Below, piece after piece: positions 1 through 6,124 of a DNA stretch of 6,124 nt. Source of the DNA: Ahniella sp. (lineage in GTDB: Bacteria > Pseudomonadota > Gammaproteobacteria > Xanthomonadales > Ahniellaceae). The notes under the pieces were generated by a model. That model saw nothing but the letters and a program-made list of their open reading frames with translations. It was not told where the DNA came from and searched no databases. The stretch covers positions 1-6,124 of the forward strand of contig JADJRU010000048.1 in assembly GCA_016712105.1 (NCBI GenBank), given 5' to 3'. Within the stretch, counting starts at the first letter, position 1. Each line of letters starts with the position of its first letter. A program made the translations under genes and the position numbers.

Positions 1-23
1 AGAGTCAGGCTGGCAGGGCGTCA

Positions 24-484
24 TTACTGCGGATTCCACAAATCAAGTTGCTCGCGATGCCCGAACCCCAGCCGGTTGTCGACCACCCAGATCGAACGCG
101 GATACACGGCATACCAGCGTATTCGATCCAATGCCCGAACGATGGCGGCGGGAGCTCCTGCGGCAGCCGACCACCGGGAAGCGCGGCCGTATCGCCGCGC
201 GATGGCCACGTCGTTCGCCGGGACGGGTTCGGCGCGCACAGTTGCAGTCCGTGAATTCCCGGCCAATCATCGTAGTCGCGCTGAATCGTGGCCGCTACCT
301 CGGCGCGGTCGGCGATGTTGAAGGCTGTGGCGGCTGTTCGGGGAGGAAAGAAAATAAGCGTCAGGCCATCGTGGGCGTAGAACACCGCCGCTGCCCACGG
401 GCCTTCCGGACCCGCCGTGGCCAGGGTCAAGACGTGGTGCTCGGCGAGTTGTTCGAGCACGCGCTCGCGCAGCGAGAGGTTCAA
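24..484 (-). CDS. Pyridoxamine 5'-phosphate oxidase-like flavin-binding protein (frameshifted)
   Basis: This is a small protein of about 153 residues resembling the FMN-binding split-barrel (PNPOx-like) family. The N-terminal part reads LRERVLEQL, then HHVLTLATAGPEGPWAAAV and FYAHDGL, the typical opening strand pattern, followed by RAEVAATIQ and DYDDWPGIHGLQL. The frame breaks near position 238. The C-terminal part continues in another frame with RAEPVPANDVAIARRYG, IRWYAVYPRSIWVVDN and LGFGHREQLDL, and ends at TAA (24-26). The frame that opens the gene runs on to a false stop at position 5. The start is a TTG at 484 that overlaps the regulator's TGA stop, with only a weak, distant GAGG upstream, so translational coupling to the regulator is likely. 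The substrate and the cofactor (FMN, F420 or heme) cannot be told from the sequence. A link to phenol metabolism is only positional. Family assignment is fairly secure; function is unknown. Confidence 0.75.
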
Positions 485-2220
485 GAGAAAGCGCCAGCCT
501 CGCTCTCGATGTCCACTTCGGCGGCGCGCAAGCGCTTCAGGCGGTAGGCCAGCTGCGCACGCGTGATGCCAAGAAAACGCGCTGCCGCCGACAAATTCCC
601 GTGGGCCTTGTCGACGGCCGCGTTAAGCAACATGGCTTCTACCTGGTCGAGCGTCATGCCGTTGAAGACGGCATCGCAGAGATCCTCGTTTGCCAATGGC
701 TGCCAGTGATGCCTCCTTCGCTGGTCAGGCCAAATTAAACTCACGCGGTTGATCGCTGCTGTCGCAGTGCGCCAAAAAGAGATGATTGACTTCCACTTGT
801 CCGCTATTGGGCGCGAGTATCACGCCGCGCTCAACCATGTTCTGGTTCCGGATGTTGCCTGGACACGTATGCCAGTAAGGCGCGCTTGGCTTTATCCGTG
901 AAACCGCGCAGTTTCTTGCCGTTGATGGCCGAGCACTTGGCCAAGAAATGTTTCGCCAGCACCGGAATGTCCTGCTTGCGCTCGCGCAGTGGCGGTATCG
1001 GACCTGATAGGCATTGAGCCGGTAGTAAAGATCGGAGCGAAATCGCCCTTCCCGCACCAGGTTCTGGAGACCCGCGTTGGTGGCCGCGACCAGCCGAACA
1101 TTGATCTTGCGCGATTTGTGGTCTCCGAGACGCTCCACCTCGCCGTCCTGCAGAACACGCAGCAACTTTGCCTGGGCAGCCAAAGGCAGATCGCCGATTT
1201 CATCGAGAAACAGCGTGCCGCCGTTGGCGCGCTCGAATCTTCCCGGACGGGTTTGCTGCGCACCGGTGAACGCACCTTTTTCGACACCGAAAAGTTCCGA
1301 CTCGACCAGATCGTGCGGAATCGCCGCACAGTTGACCGCGACGAACGGGTCATCGCGGCGCGGCCCCATGTCATGGAGGCTTCTGGCGAACACTTCCTTG
1401 CCCACGCCCGTTTCACCGAGCAGCAAGACCGTGATATTGCTGCCAGCGGCCTGCTTGAGGAGTTCAAAAGCGGCGGTGAACCCCGGCGATACGCCTCGAA
1501 TGTCGTCACGCTGCTGATCGCGGTCGCCTATGGTCGATCGCAACTGAACGACCTCGGTCTGGAGGTCAATGAGTTGCTCGACGATGGACTCCGGGCTGAA
1601 ATACTTGGCGTGTTCGGCTGCGTCGGGCCATTCCTCTATCGGTTTGCCGACGATTCGGCAATTGTTGTTGCCCATGCCCGTGCATTCGGTTTCCTTGTAG
1701 AGGATCTGGCGGCCCATGAATGCCGAGGTATATCCGCAGGCATACCCAATCTGCGTCCAGCAGACGGGTTCGGAATGCAGGCCGTAGTAGTGACGGTGCC
1801 ATTGACCTTCCCACGAGTCCTCCCAAAGAAACTCTCCGAAGAAATGACCTGCCACGCGATCGAGTTCCAGTTTGACGGGCGTGAGCGTGAACAATGCCTT
1901 CCAAGGTGTGCAACTGCGGGCCGGTCATGAAGGCGTCGATATCGTTGAGATCGGCGAACCTTTCCCGCGCAATCTGGGCGTCGCGCATCCCCGATGCGAA
2001 CCCCATCCGGGTGAGCAAGCCGCGAGCACGCTCCATTCCCAGCGTATCGATAAGCTCCTTGCGCAACAACGCCTGGGCTTCCGCATGCACGAGGAGCATG
2101 CGATGCTCGTCCAGCCAGATTTGACCGCTTTCGGCGCCAAAACGCAGCCGTGCGCAGGCTCTCGATCTTCCATCGCATTGCTTCGCGGGGAGTCAATTTG
2201 TTCTCGCCAGCCTTTGCCAT
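481..2220 (-). CDS. Sigma-54-dependent phenol-responsive activator, XylR/DmpR/MopR type (frameshifted)
   Basis: A cytoplasmic transcription activator of about 580 residues, normal for the family. Order: N-terminal sensor (SGQIWLDEHRMLL, FASGMRDAQIARERF, GPQLHTLEG); V4R core (PVCWTQIGYACGYTSAFMG, then ECTGMGNNNCRIVGKP); a linker around EQLIDLQTEVVQLRS; AAA+ domain with Walker A GETGVGKE (1394-1417), the sigma-54 contact GAFTGA (1259-1276), Walker B GGTLFLDEIGDLP and RFRSDLYYRLNAY; then PGNIRNQNMVERGV; C-terminal Fis-type helix-turn-helix GNLSAAARFLGITRAQLAYR. Frame changes fall near 2152, 1897, 1000, 864 and twice between 710 and 740; about 1000-1893 is unbroken. The start is ATG 2220 (MAKAGENKLTPREAM). 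An in-frame GTG at 2229 has a better-placed GAGG (2235-2238) and is a serious alternative. The gene is divergent from pps, whose promoter is of the sigma-54 type, so it is very probably the pps activator. In Aromatoleum a comparable regulator has, as I recall, been called PdeR; I do not assign the symbol. Confidence 0.92.
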
Positions 2221-2251
2221 GCCATCCACACCGTCCTCGATCAAAGGGGGA

Positions 2252-2280
2252 TTGATAACTGCTGAAGCGAGCAAAGTCAA
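2252..2280 (-). promoter_or_regulatory. Probable sigma-70 promoter of the regulator gene
   Basis: On the minus strand, TTGACT (2275-2280) and TATCAA (2252-2257) are separated by exactly 17 bases. This gives a near-consensus -35 and a moderate -10 (four of six). Predicted transcription start is near 2245, leaving a leader of roughly 15 to 25 bases before the GTG 2229 or ATG 2220 start. Constitutive, weakly autoregulated expression from a sigma-70 promoter is usual for XylR-type regulators. Inference from sequence only. Confidence 0.5.
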
Positions 2281-2290
2281 CTCGCCAAGA

Positions 2291-2339
2291 CGCGATTTGC
2301 GCAGCGCTGATCCAGTTCCCGGCCATTGCGCAAATCGCG
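2291..2339. repeat. Perfect 13-bp inverted repeat, possible operator
   Basis: The arm CGCGATTTGCGCA (2291-2303) is repeated exactly in reverse complement at 2327-2339, with a 23-base spacer. Each arm contains the small palindrome TGCGCA, with centres 29 bp apart. The repeat sits 10 bp upstream of the proposed -35 of the regulator and abuts the first activator site (2340-2356). It lies upstream of both proposed transcription starts, so it is more likely a protein-binding site than an RNA hairpin or terminator; no T-run follows either arm. The binding protein is unknown. Confidence 0.6.
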
Positions 2340-2356
2340 CTTGTTCTGTTGATCAA
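2340..2356 (-). promoter_or_regulatory. Upstream activator site 1 (XylR/DmpR-like)
   Basis: The minus strand reads TTGATCAACAGAACAAG. The TTGATCAA core (2349-2356) matches the left half of the XylR/DmpR-family site, remembered as TTGANCAANTNNTCAA. With site 2 it shares 15 of 17 positions, in opposite orientation. It lies about 230 bp upstream of the predicted pps transcription start, a plausible distance for an enhancer-type site. Confidence 0.65.
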
Positions 2357-2380
2357 ATCGAGTCGCGGTCGTATGGAAAG

Positions 2381-2397
2381 TTGATCAATACAACAAG
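2381..2397 (+). promoter_or_regulatory. Upstream activator site 2 (XylR/DmpR-like)
   Basis: The plus strand reads TTGATCAATACAACAAG. It differs from the remembered family consensus TTGANCAANTNNTCAA at two fixed positions. The TTGATCAA cores of sites 1 and 2 are 32 bp apart centre to centre, about three helical turns, so two activator dimers would sit on the same DNA face. The right flank ACAACAAG also pairs imperfectly with CTTGATTGT (2402-2410). No convincing IHF site was found between here and the promoter. Confidence 0.7.
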
Positions 2398-2557
2398 GCT
2401 GCTTGATTGTCGCAACCAGTCTCATGCTTGGTACCGACGCGCTGCTTTGGAACCGATTGCTGCGGTTGCACAGGCACCGATTCAACCTGAGATTCGGGAT
2501 TGATTGGAGGCTACCCTGCTTCGCTGAGATGATTTCTGCTGTGTTGCAACAAAAGCA

Positions 2558-2574
2558 CTGGCATGGGCTTTGCA
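2558..2574 (+). promoter_or_regulatory. Sigma-54 (-24/-12) promoter of the pps operon
   Basis: The sequence CTGGCATGGGCTTTGCA has the invariant GG (2560-2561) and GC (2572-2573) separated by exactly 10 bases. It fits the sigma-54 consensus TGGCAC-N5-TTGCW with one mismatch in the -24 block. Predicted transcription start is near 2585, giving a leader of about 68 bases to the ppsA ATG. The divergent GAFTGA-containing regulator and the two upstream activator sites support it. Confidence 0.88.
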
Positions 2575-2608
2575 AAATGGCAGCTATAAGAACCCGTCCA
2601 TTTTTTCA

Positions 2609-2626
2609 TTCGTCAGTTGTGACGAA
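2609..2626 (+). promoter_or_regulatory. Short hairpin in the ppsA leader
   Basis: TTCGTCA (2609-2615) and TGACGAA (2620-2626) form a perfect 7-bp stem with a GTTG loop, inside the predicted 5' leader and 10 bases before the ribosome binding site. A run of six T precedes the stem rather than following it, so it is not an intrinsic terminator. It could stabilise the mRNA 5' end; no function is shown. Confidence 0.45.
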
Positions 2627-2636
2627 CGACATTTGC

Positions 2637-2646
2637 AAGGAGGAGG
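2637..2646 (+). promoter_or_regulatory. Ribosome binding site of ppsA
   Basis: AAGGAGGAGG lies six bases before ATG 2653. This is a near-ideal Shine-Dalgarno sequence and fixes the ppsA start. Confidence 0.85.
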
Positions 2647-2652
2647 CAGGCG

Positions 2653-4480
2653 ATGCAATTCCCGAATCCGCACGACGTCAAGGCCGCAACCATTCCCGGC
2701 ACCGAGGGATGGGGCGCATGTACCTACCAGTACCAGTTCGTCACCGACGATCCGGAACGCAATCGCTACGAGAAAGAGACGTTCTGGTTTTACGACGGAC
2801 TGCTATCCCCTGACCCCTGTATCCATTCGATACGATCTGGGACGAAGCCTGACCTGGCTGTCGCAGTTCAACAACCGTATATTCCAGGTAACCCCCGGTG
2901 CGCGGCGTCGATCACCGGATCATCAATGGCTACGTTTACATCTCGCCGGTGCCGGTGCAGAACCGGAAGAAATCGGCAAGCGCGTGCCCAATTTTATGGA
3001 GCGGGCCGGTTACTACTACAAGAACTGGGATGAACTCGAAGCCAAGTGGAAGGTGAAGATGGAGGCGACCATCGCTGAACTCGAGGCGCTGGAGATTCCC
3101 AGCCTGCCGGACGTGAGGACATCAGCGTCGTCACCAGCGGCATCGGGGAGTCGCGGGGCTACCACCTAATCAAGAACTACGACGATTTGATCAACCTCGG
3201 CATCAAGTGCTGGCAGTATCACTTCGAGTTCCTCAACCTGGGTTACGCCGCCTACGTGTTTTTCATGGACTTCACCCAGAAGCTGTTCCCCGAGCATTCC
3301 TCTCAGCGCGTGACGCGGGATGATCTCCGGCATCGACGTCATCATGTACAAGCCGGATGACGAACTTAAGGCCTTGCGAAAAAAGCCATCCTGCTCGGCA
3401 GTGGACGAGGCCGTCACCGCTGCATCGGGAATGGGAGAGGACGTCAAGAAGGCGGTTGCCGCGCTGCCCAAGGGTGACGAGTGGCTGGCCGCGTTCGAGA
3501 AAGCGCGTTACCCGTGGTTCAATATTTCGTCCGGAACAGGCTGGTTTCACACCGATCGGAGTTGGAACGACAGTCTCGGTATTCCGCTGTCCCCGGCATT
3601 CAGACCTACATCAACAAGATCCGCGCTGGCGCGGGCAGTCGATAGGCCCATGGAGGAGGTGCGCGCCGAACGACCGCATCACGGCGAGTATCGCGAACTG
3701 ATTACCAATGACGCCGATCGCAAGTAGTTCGATGAATTGCTGGGCTGCGCCAAGACTGTCTTTCCGCACGTCGAGAACCACCTGTTCTACGTGGAGCACT
3801 GGTTCCTCGGTCTTCTGGAACAAGATGCGGCAGGTGGCCGCGGTCATGAAGGAACACGGCATCCTCAACGAAATCGAGGATGTCTGGTACATGCGTCGCG
3901 ATGAAATCAAGCGGCGCTATGGGACATGGTGACCGCTTGGGCGACGGGCGTCACGCCGCGCGGCACCAAGACCCTGGCCAGCCGAGATCGAGGTGGCGCA
4001 AAGGGGGGGTGCTGAAGTTTCACCGAATGGCGGGCGCCGCCGGCCATCGGCGTGGCCCCGGAGGTCATTCAGGAACCTTTCACCATCGTTCTTTGGGGCG
4101 TGACCAACAAGTCGCTGTCCGACTGGGCCTCGGTCAGGACGTGGGCGATCCGGACAGCATCACCGAGATGAAAAGGGTTTGCAGCCAGCCCTGGAATTGT
4201 CGAAGGCAAGGCAAGGGTCTGTTTCACGCCGAGGAGATTCGCGATCTCGCGGAAGATGAGATTCTGGTGGCGCCGACCACTCTCCCTCTTGGGCGCCGGC
4301 GTTCGCCAAGATCAAGGCCTGCATCACCGATGTCGGCGGCGTGATGAGCCATGCCGCGATCGTGTGCCGCGAGTACGGTATGCCGGCAGTGGTGGGTACC
4401 GGCTATTCGACCAAAGTCATCAGACCGGCATGATGTTGCGCGTCGATGGCTCTTGGGGGCGAATCACGATTGCCCGCTGA
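2653..4480 (+). CDS. ppsA: Phenylphosphate synthase subunit A, phospho-histidine subunit (many frameshifts)
   Basis: Catalytic subunit that transfers a phosphoryl group from a phospho-histidine to phenol, giving phenylphosphate, the first step of anaerobic phenol degradation. The span of about 609 codons fits the roughly 70 kDa Thauera protein. Pieces recognised in order across frames: MQFPNPHDVKAATIPGTEGW, LYPFDTIWDEA, GVDHRIINGYVYISPVPV, RVPNFMERAGYYYKNWDEL, NYDDLINLGIKCWQYHF, MISGIDVIMYKPDDEL, RYPWFNISSGTGWFHTDRSW, HVENHLFYVEHWF, EVIQEPFTIVLWGVTN, DEILVAPTT. The C-terminal swivel domain of the PEP synthase type ends with DVGGVMSHAAIVCREYGMPA, and its His codon at 4350-4352 is the expected phosphorylation site. 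The end is ...LRVDGSWGRITIAR then TGA 4478-4480. Breaks lie near 2815, 2843, 2895, 2963, 3115, 3318, 3595, 3628, 3813, 3918, 4000-4030, 4135, 4172, 4224, 4280 and 4425, and an in-frame TAG at 3725. First gene of the operon, 24 bases before ppsB. Confidence 0.9.
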
Positions 4481-4492
4481 CGTGTTGAAGTC

Positions 4493-4498
4493 GGGAGA
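4493..4498 (+). promoter_or_regulatory. Ribosome binding site of ppsB
   Basis: GGGAGA lies six bases before ATG 4505. A nearby ATG at 4500 is followed at once by TGA in its frame, so 4505 is the start. Confidence 0.6.
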
Positions 4499-4504
4499 CA
4501 TGGC

Positions 4505-5614
4505 ATGACTAGTATCGCGGCTGCCACGGTGGCGGGAACGAGCAACAGGCCTCCTTTGGTGAGTTGGTTCGAGGAATGCACCAAGGATTCCATCGCCCTG
4601 GTGGGCGGCAAGTGCTCCTCGCTCGGCGAACTCATCAGCTCGGGTGTCCGGGTACCGCCGGGTTTCGCGCTGACCACGGCGGGCTTTGCGGATTTCATGC
4701 GCGGCGCCGGCATTCAGGCGGAGATTGCCGGACTGCTGCAAGGGCTCGATCACGACGATCTGGATCGACTTGAAAACGTATCCCGTTCCATCAGAGAGAT
4801 GATCGAGTCGCGGCCGATGTCGGTCGAGCTGGAGGATCTCATCGGCGAGGCGTATCGCAAGCTGTCGGTGCGTTGCTGCCAGGCCTCGGTGCCGGTAGCC
4901 GTAAGGTCCAGCGCCACCGCCGAAGATCTGCCGGGCGCGAGTTTTGCCGGGCAACAGGATACGTATTTGTGGATTCGGGGCTTCGACGACGTCATCCATC
5001 ACGTGCGTCGTTGCATTTCGAGCTCTACACGGCGAGAGCCATTGCCTATCGGCTGAAGATGGGTTTCCCCATGAGCAGGTTGCGATCAGCGTCGGTGTGC
5101 AGAAGATGGCGAACGCCTACGCGGCGGGGGTGATGTTCACCTCCATCCCGCGACCGGCGATCGTCCGGTGATTGTCATTGATGCCAACTTCGGTTTCGGC
5201 GAGTCGGTCGTTTCCGGCGAAGTGACCCCCGACCACTTCGTGGTGAACAAGGTGACGCTGGATATCCTGGAGCGGACCATTTCCACAAAGCTGATGTGCT
5301 ACACGGTGGACTTGAAGATCCAAAGTCGGTGGCGACCGAGGTGCCGTTCGAGCGGCAGTCGATCCAGTGCCTGATCGACGACGAGATTACCGAACTCGCC
5401 TGGATGGCGAAGAAGATCGAAAAACACTACGGTCGTCCGATGGACATCGAGTGGGCCGTGGACAAGGCGTTGCCGGCGGGCGGCAACATCTACATCCTCC
5501 AGGCGCGGCCCGAAACGATCTGGAGCAATCGCTCCGCAGGCTGCGGCAGTGCGGCGAGCTCTTCGGCCATGGACTACATCGTTCAGTCCACTGGCCGGCA
5601 AACGGCTGTCCTGA
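4505..5614 (+). CDS. ppsB: Phenylphosphate synthase subunit B, PEP synthase-like ATP-binding subunit (frameshifted)
   Basis: Subunit resembling the N-terminal, ATP-binding half of phosphoenolpyruvate synthase. It is thought to phosphorylate the His of PpsA, releasing AMP and phosphate. About 369 codons fits the roughly 40 kDa Thauera protein. Motifs: LVGGKCSSLGELISSGVRVP near residue 32, then PPGFALTTAGFADFM; PVAVRSSATAEDLPGASFAG then QQDTYLWIRG near residues 131-160; VQKMANAYAAGVMF; DANFGFGESVVSGEVTPDHF; and the closing GRPMDIEWAVDKALP plus IYILQARPETIWS, all shared with PEP synthase. The first 500 bases are in one frame; breaks follow near 5022, 5070, 5148, 5325 and 5588. In the mended frame the protein ends MDYIVQSPLAGKRLS with TGA 5612-5614, 11 bases before ppsC. 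The separate PEP-binding C-terminal barrel of PEP synthase is absent from all three subunits seen here. Confidence 0.9.
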
Positions 5615-5615
5615 G

Positions 5616-5620
5616 AGGAG
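5616..5620 (+). promoter_or_regulatory. Ribosome binding site of ppsC
   Basis: AGGAG lies five bases before ATG 5626, directly after the proposed ppsB stop. It supports both the ppsB end and the ppsC start. Confidence 0.7.
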
Positions 5621-5625
5621 CGACC

Positions 5626-6124
5626 ATGCTGGTGCGCAATGGATGCAACAGAACCCCATCGTGATCGGCAGCGACACCCTGGTCCATGAGGCCAGATCAT
5701 CACCGACAAGAATTTCTACGGCCGCCGGTCAGGACGACGGCAGGTTGCGCGGCCTGATCACGCGCGCGATCTGTTTGCGCGCCGCGCACTATGTTCTGCG
5801 GACGCAGAATTCGACGAACTGAACTACTTCTCGAACTGCGTCGGCGGTCATGGGACTTGATGGTGCGCAATCCCGTCACACCACCAAGCATCCGACACCA
5901 TGGAGCATTGCCTGGGGCGGATCCAACATGGCGTGGCCCAATTGCCGGTGATGGAGGGCGGTCGCGTCGTCGGCATCATATCGGCGAACGAGATGTTTGC
6001 GCTGGCAGCCCACTTTCTCAGCGCCTGGGAGAAGCGTAGCGGCATTACGCTGGCGCCGATGGATCTGAAGCCGGGTGTCATCGGACAGATCACCGACATC
6101 GTCGAGGCGGCCGGCGCGGAGCTG
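5626..6124 (+). CDS. ppsC: Phenylphosphate synthase subunit C, CBS-domain protein (partial, frameshifted)
   Basis: Stimulatory third subunit of phenylphosphate synthase (about 24 kDa in Thauera); roughly 166 codons are present and the 3' end lies outside the window. It begins MLVRN; restoring one T gives WMQQNPIVIGSDTLVHEA. A first CBS motif continues with IITDKN and DDGRLRGLITRAICLRAAHY. After AEFDELNYFSN comes the second CBS motif: DLMVRNPVT, ASDTMEHCL, VAQLPVMEGGRVVGIISANE. The last unbroken stretch (5888-6124) runs through AAHFLSAWEKRSGITLAP into KPGVIGQITDIVEAAGAEL, which looks like the start of an ACT-like domain. Breaks lie near 5640, 5692, 5725, 5812, 5840 and 5885. CBS pairs usually bind adenine nucleotides, so sensing of cellular energy state is a reasonable inference. 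Confidence 0.85.

Noticed and set aside
131..547. Open frame of 138 codons on the plus strand
   Set aside because: It lies opposite the flavin-type protein and the regulator's helix-turn-helix and shows no recognisable motif.
989..1930. Long open frame of 313 codons on the plus strand
   Set aside because: It is antisense to the unbroken, clearly recognisable AAA+ and V4R part of the regulator and has no family resemblance; an effect of high-GC codon use.
2150..2503. Possible small gene in the divergent control region
   Set aside because: It begins inside the regulator on the other strand and runs through the promoter, inverted repeat and activator sites, with low-complexity, unrecognisable product.
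2398..2557. IHF site between activator sites and promoter
   Set aside because: No stretch fits WATCAANNNNTTR; the best candidate, on the minus strand near the GGGATTGATTGG stretch, fails in the TTR part.
2842..2846. TGA after DEA in ppsA as a selenocysteine codon
   Set aside because: Restoring one G gives DEAWTWLSQFNNR, which joins two conserved pieces, so the stop comes from a base deletion.
2653..4480. Programmed ribosomal frameshifting in ppsA
   Set aside because: There are far too many breaks, at unrelated sequences without consistent slippery sites or downstream structures.
4403..5002. Open frame of 199 codons on the minus strand
   Set aside because: It is antisense to the end of ppsA and the intact 5' part of ppsB, whose PEP synthase motifs identify the coding strand.
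1..6124. CRISPR array, tRNA, rRNA, insertion sequence or attachment site
   Set aside because: No repeat-spacer pattern, cloverleaf, transposase motif or terminal repeat was seen; the only strong repeats are in the control region at 2291-2397.

Overview
This window carries the control region and first genes of an anaerobic phenol degradation locus. It reads as a phenylphosphate synthase operon (ppsA-ppsB-ppsC, + strand, last gene cut by the window edge). Divergent from it (- strand) is a sigma-54-dependent, phenol-sensing activator of the XylR/DmpR/MopR type. Gene content, order and high GC resemble denitrifying Rhodocyclales (Thauera, Azoarcus, Aromatoleum). That placement rests on my memory of those proteins, not on a search.

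Layout. 24-484 (-): a small pyridoxamine-phosphate-oxidase-like flavin-binding protein, whose TTG start overlaps the regulator's TGA stop. 481-2220 (-): the regulator, with a V4R sensor, an AAA+ domain with GAFTGA motif, and a Fis-type helix-turn-helix. 2221-2652: a 432-base divergent control region. It holds a probable sigma-70 promoter for the regulator, a perfect 13-bp inverted repeat, two outward-facing 17-bp copies of a TTGATCAA-type activator site, a textbook -24/-12 promoter for pps, a short leader hairpin and a strong ribosome binding site. 2653-4480 (+): ppsA. 4505-5614 (+): ppsB. 5626 to the end (+): ppsC, partial.

How it works together (established for Thauera phenylphosphate synthase; applied here by similarity): phenol binds the sensor domain, the activator binds the upstream sites and opens the sigma-54 promoter, and PpsABC is made. 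PpsB resembles the ATP-binding part of PEP synthase. PpsA carries the phospho-histidine domain and passes phosphate to phenol. PpsC, a CBS-domain protein, stimulates the reaction. The next genes outside the window would be expected to encode phenylphosphate carboxylase.

The main oddity is sequence quality. Every gene changes reading frame repeatedly: about three dozen small indels, densest in ppsA and ppsC, plus one in-frame TAG. The protein sequence between breaks stays strongly conserved, and several breaks are mended by restoring one or two bases. I therefore read this as uncorrected sequencing error rather than decay, although the window alone cannot prove it. Coordinates below span the intended genes across the breaks.
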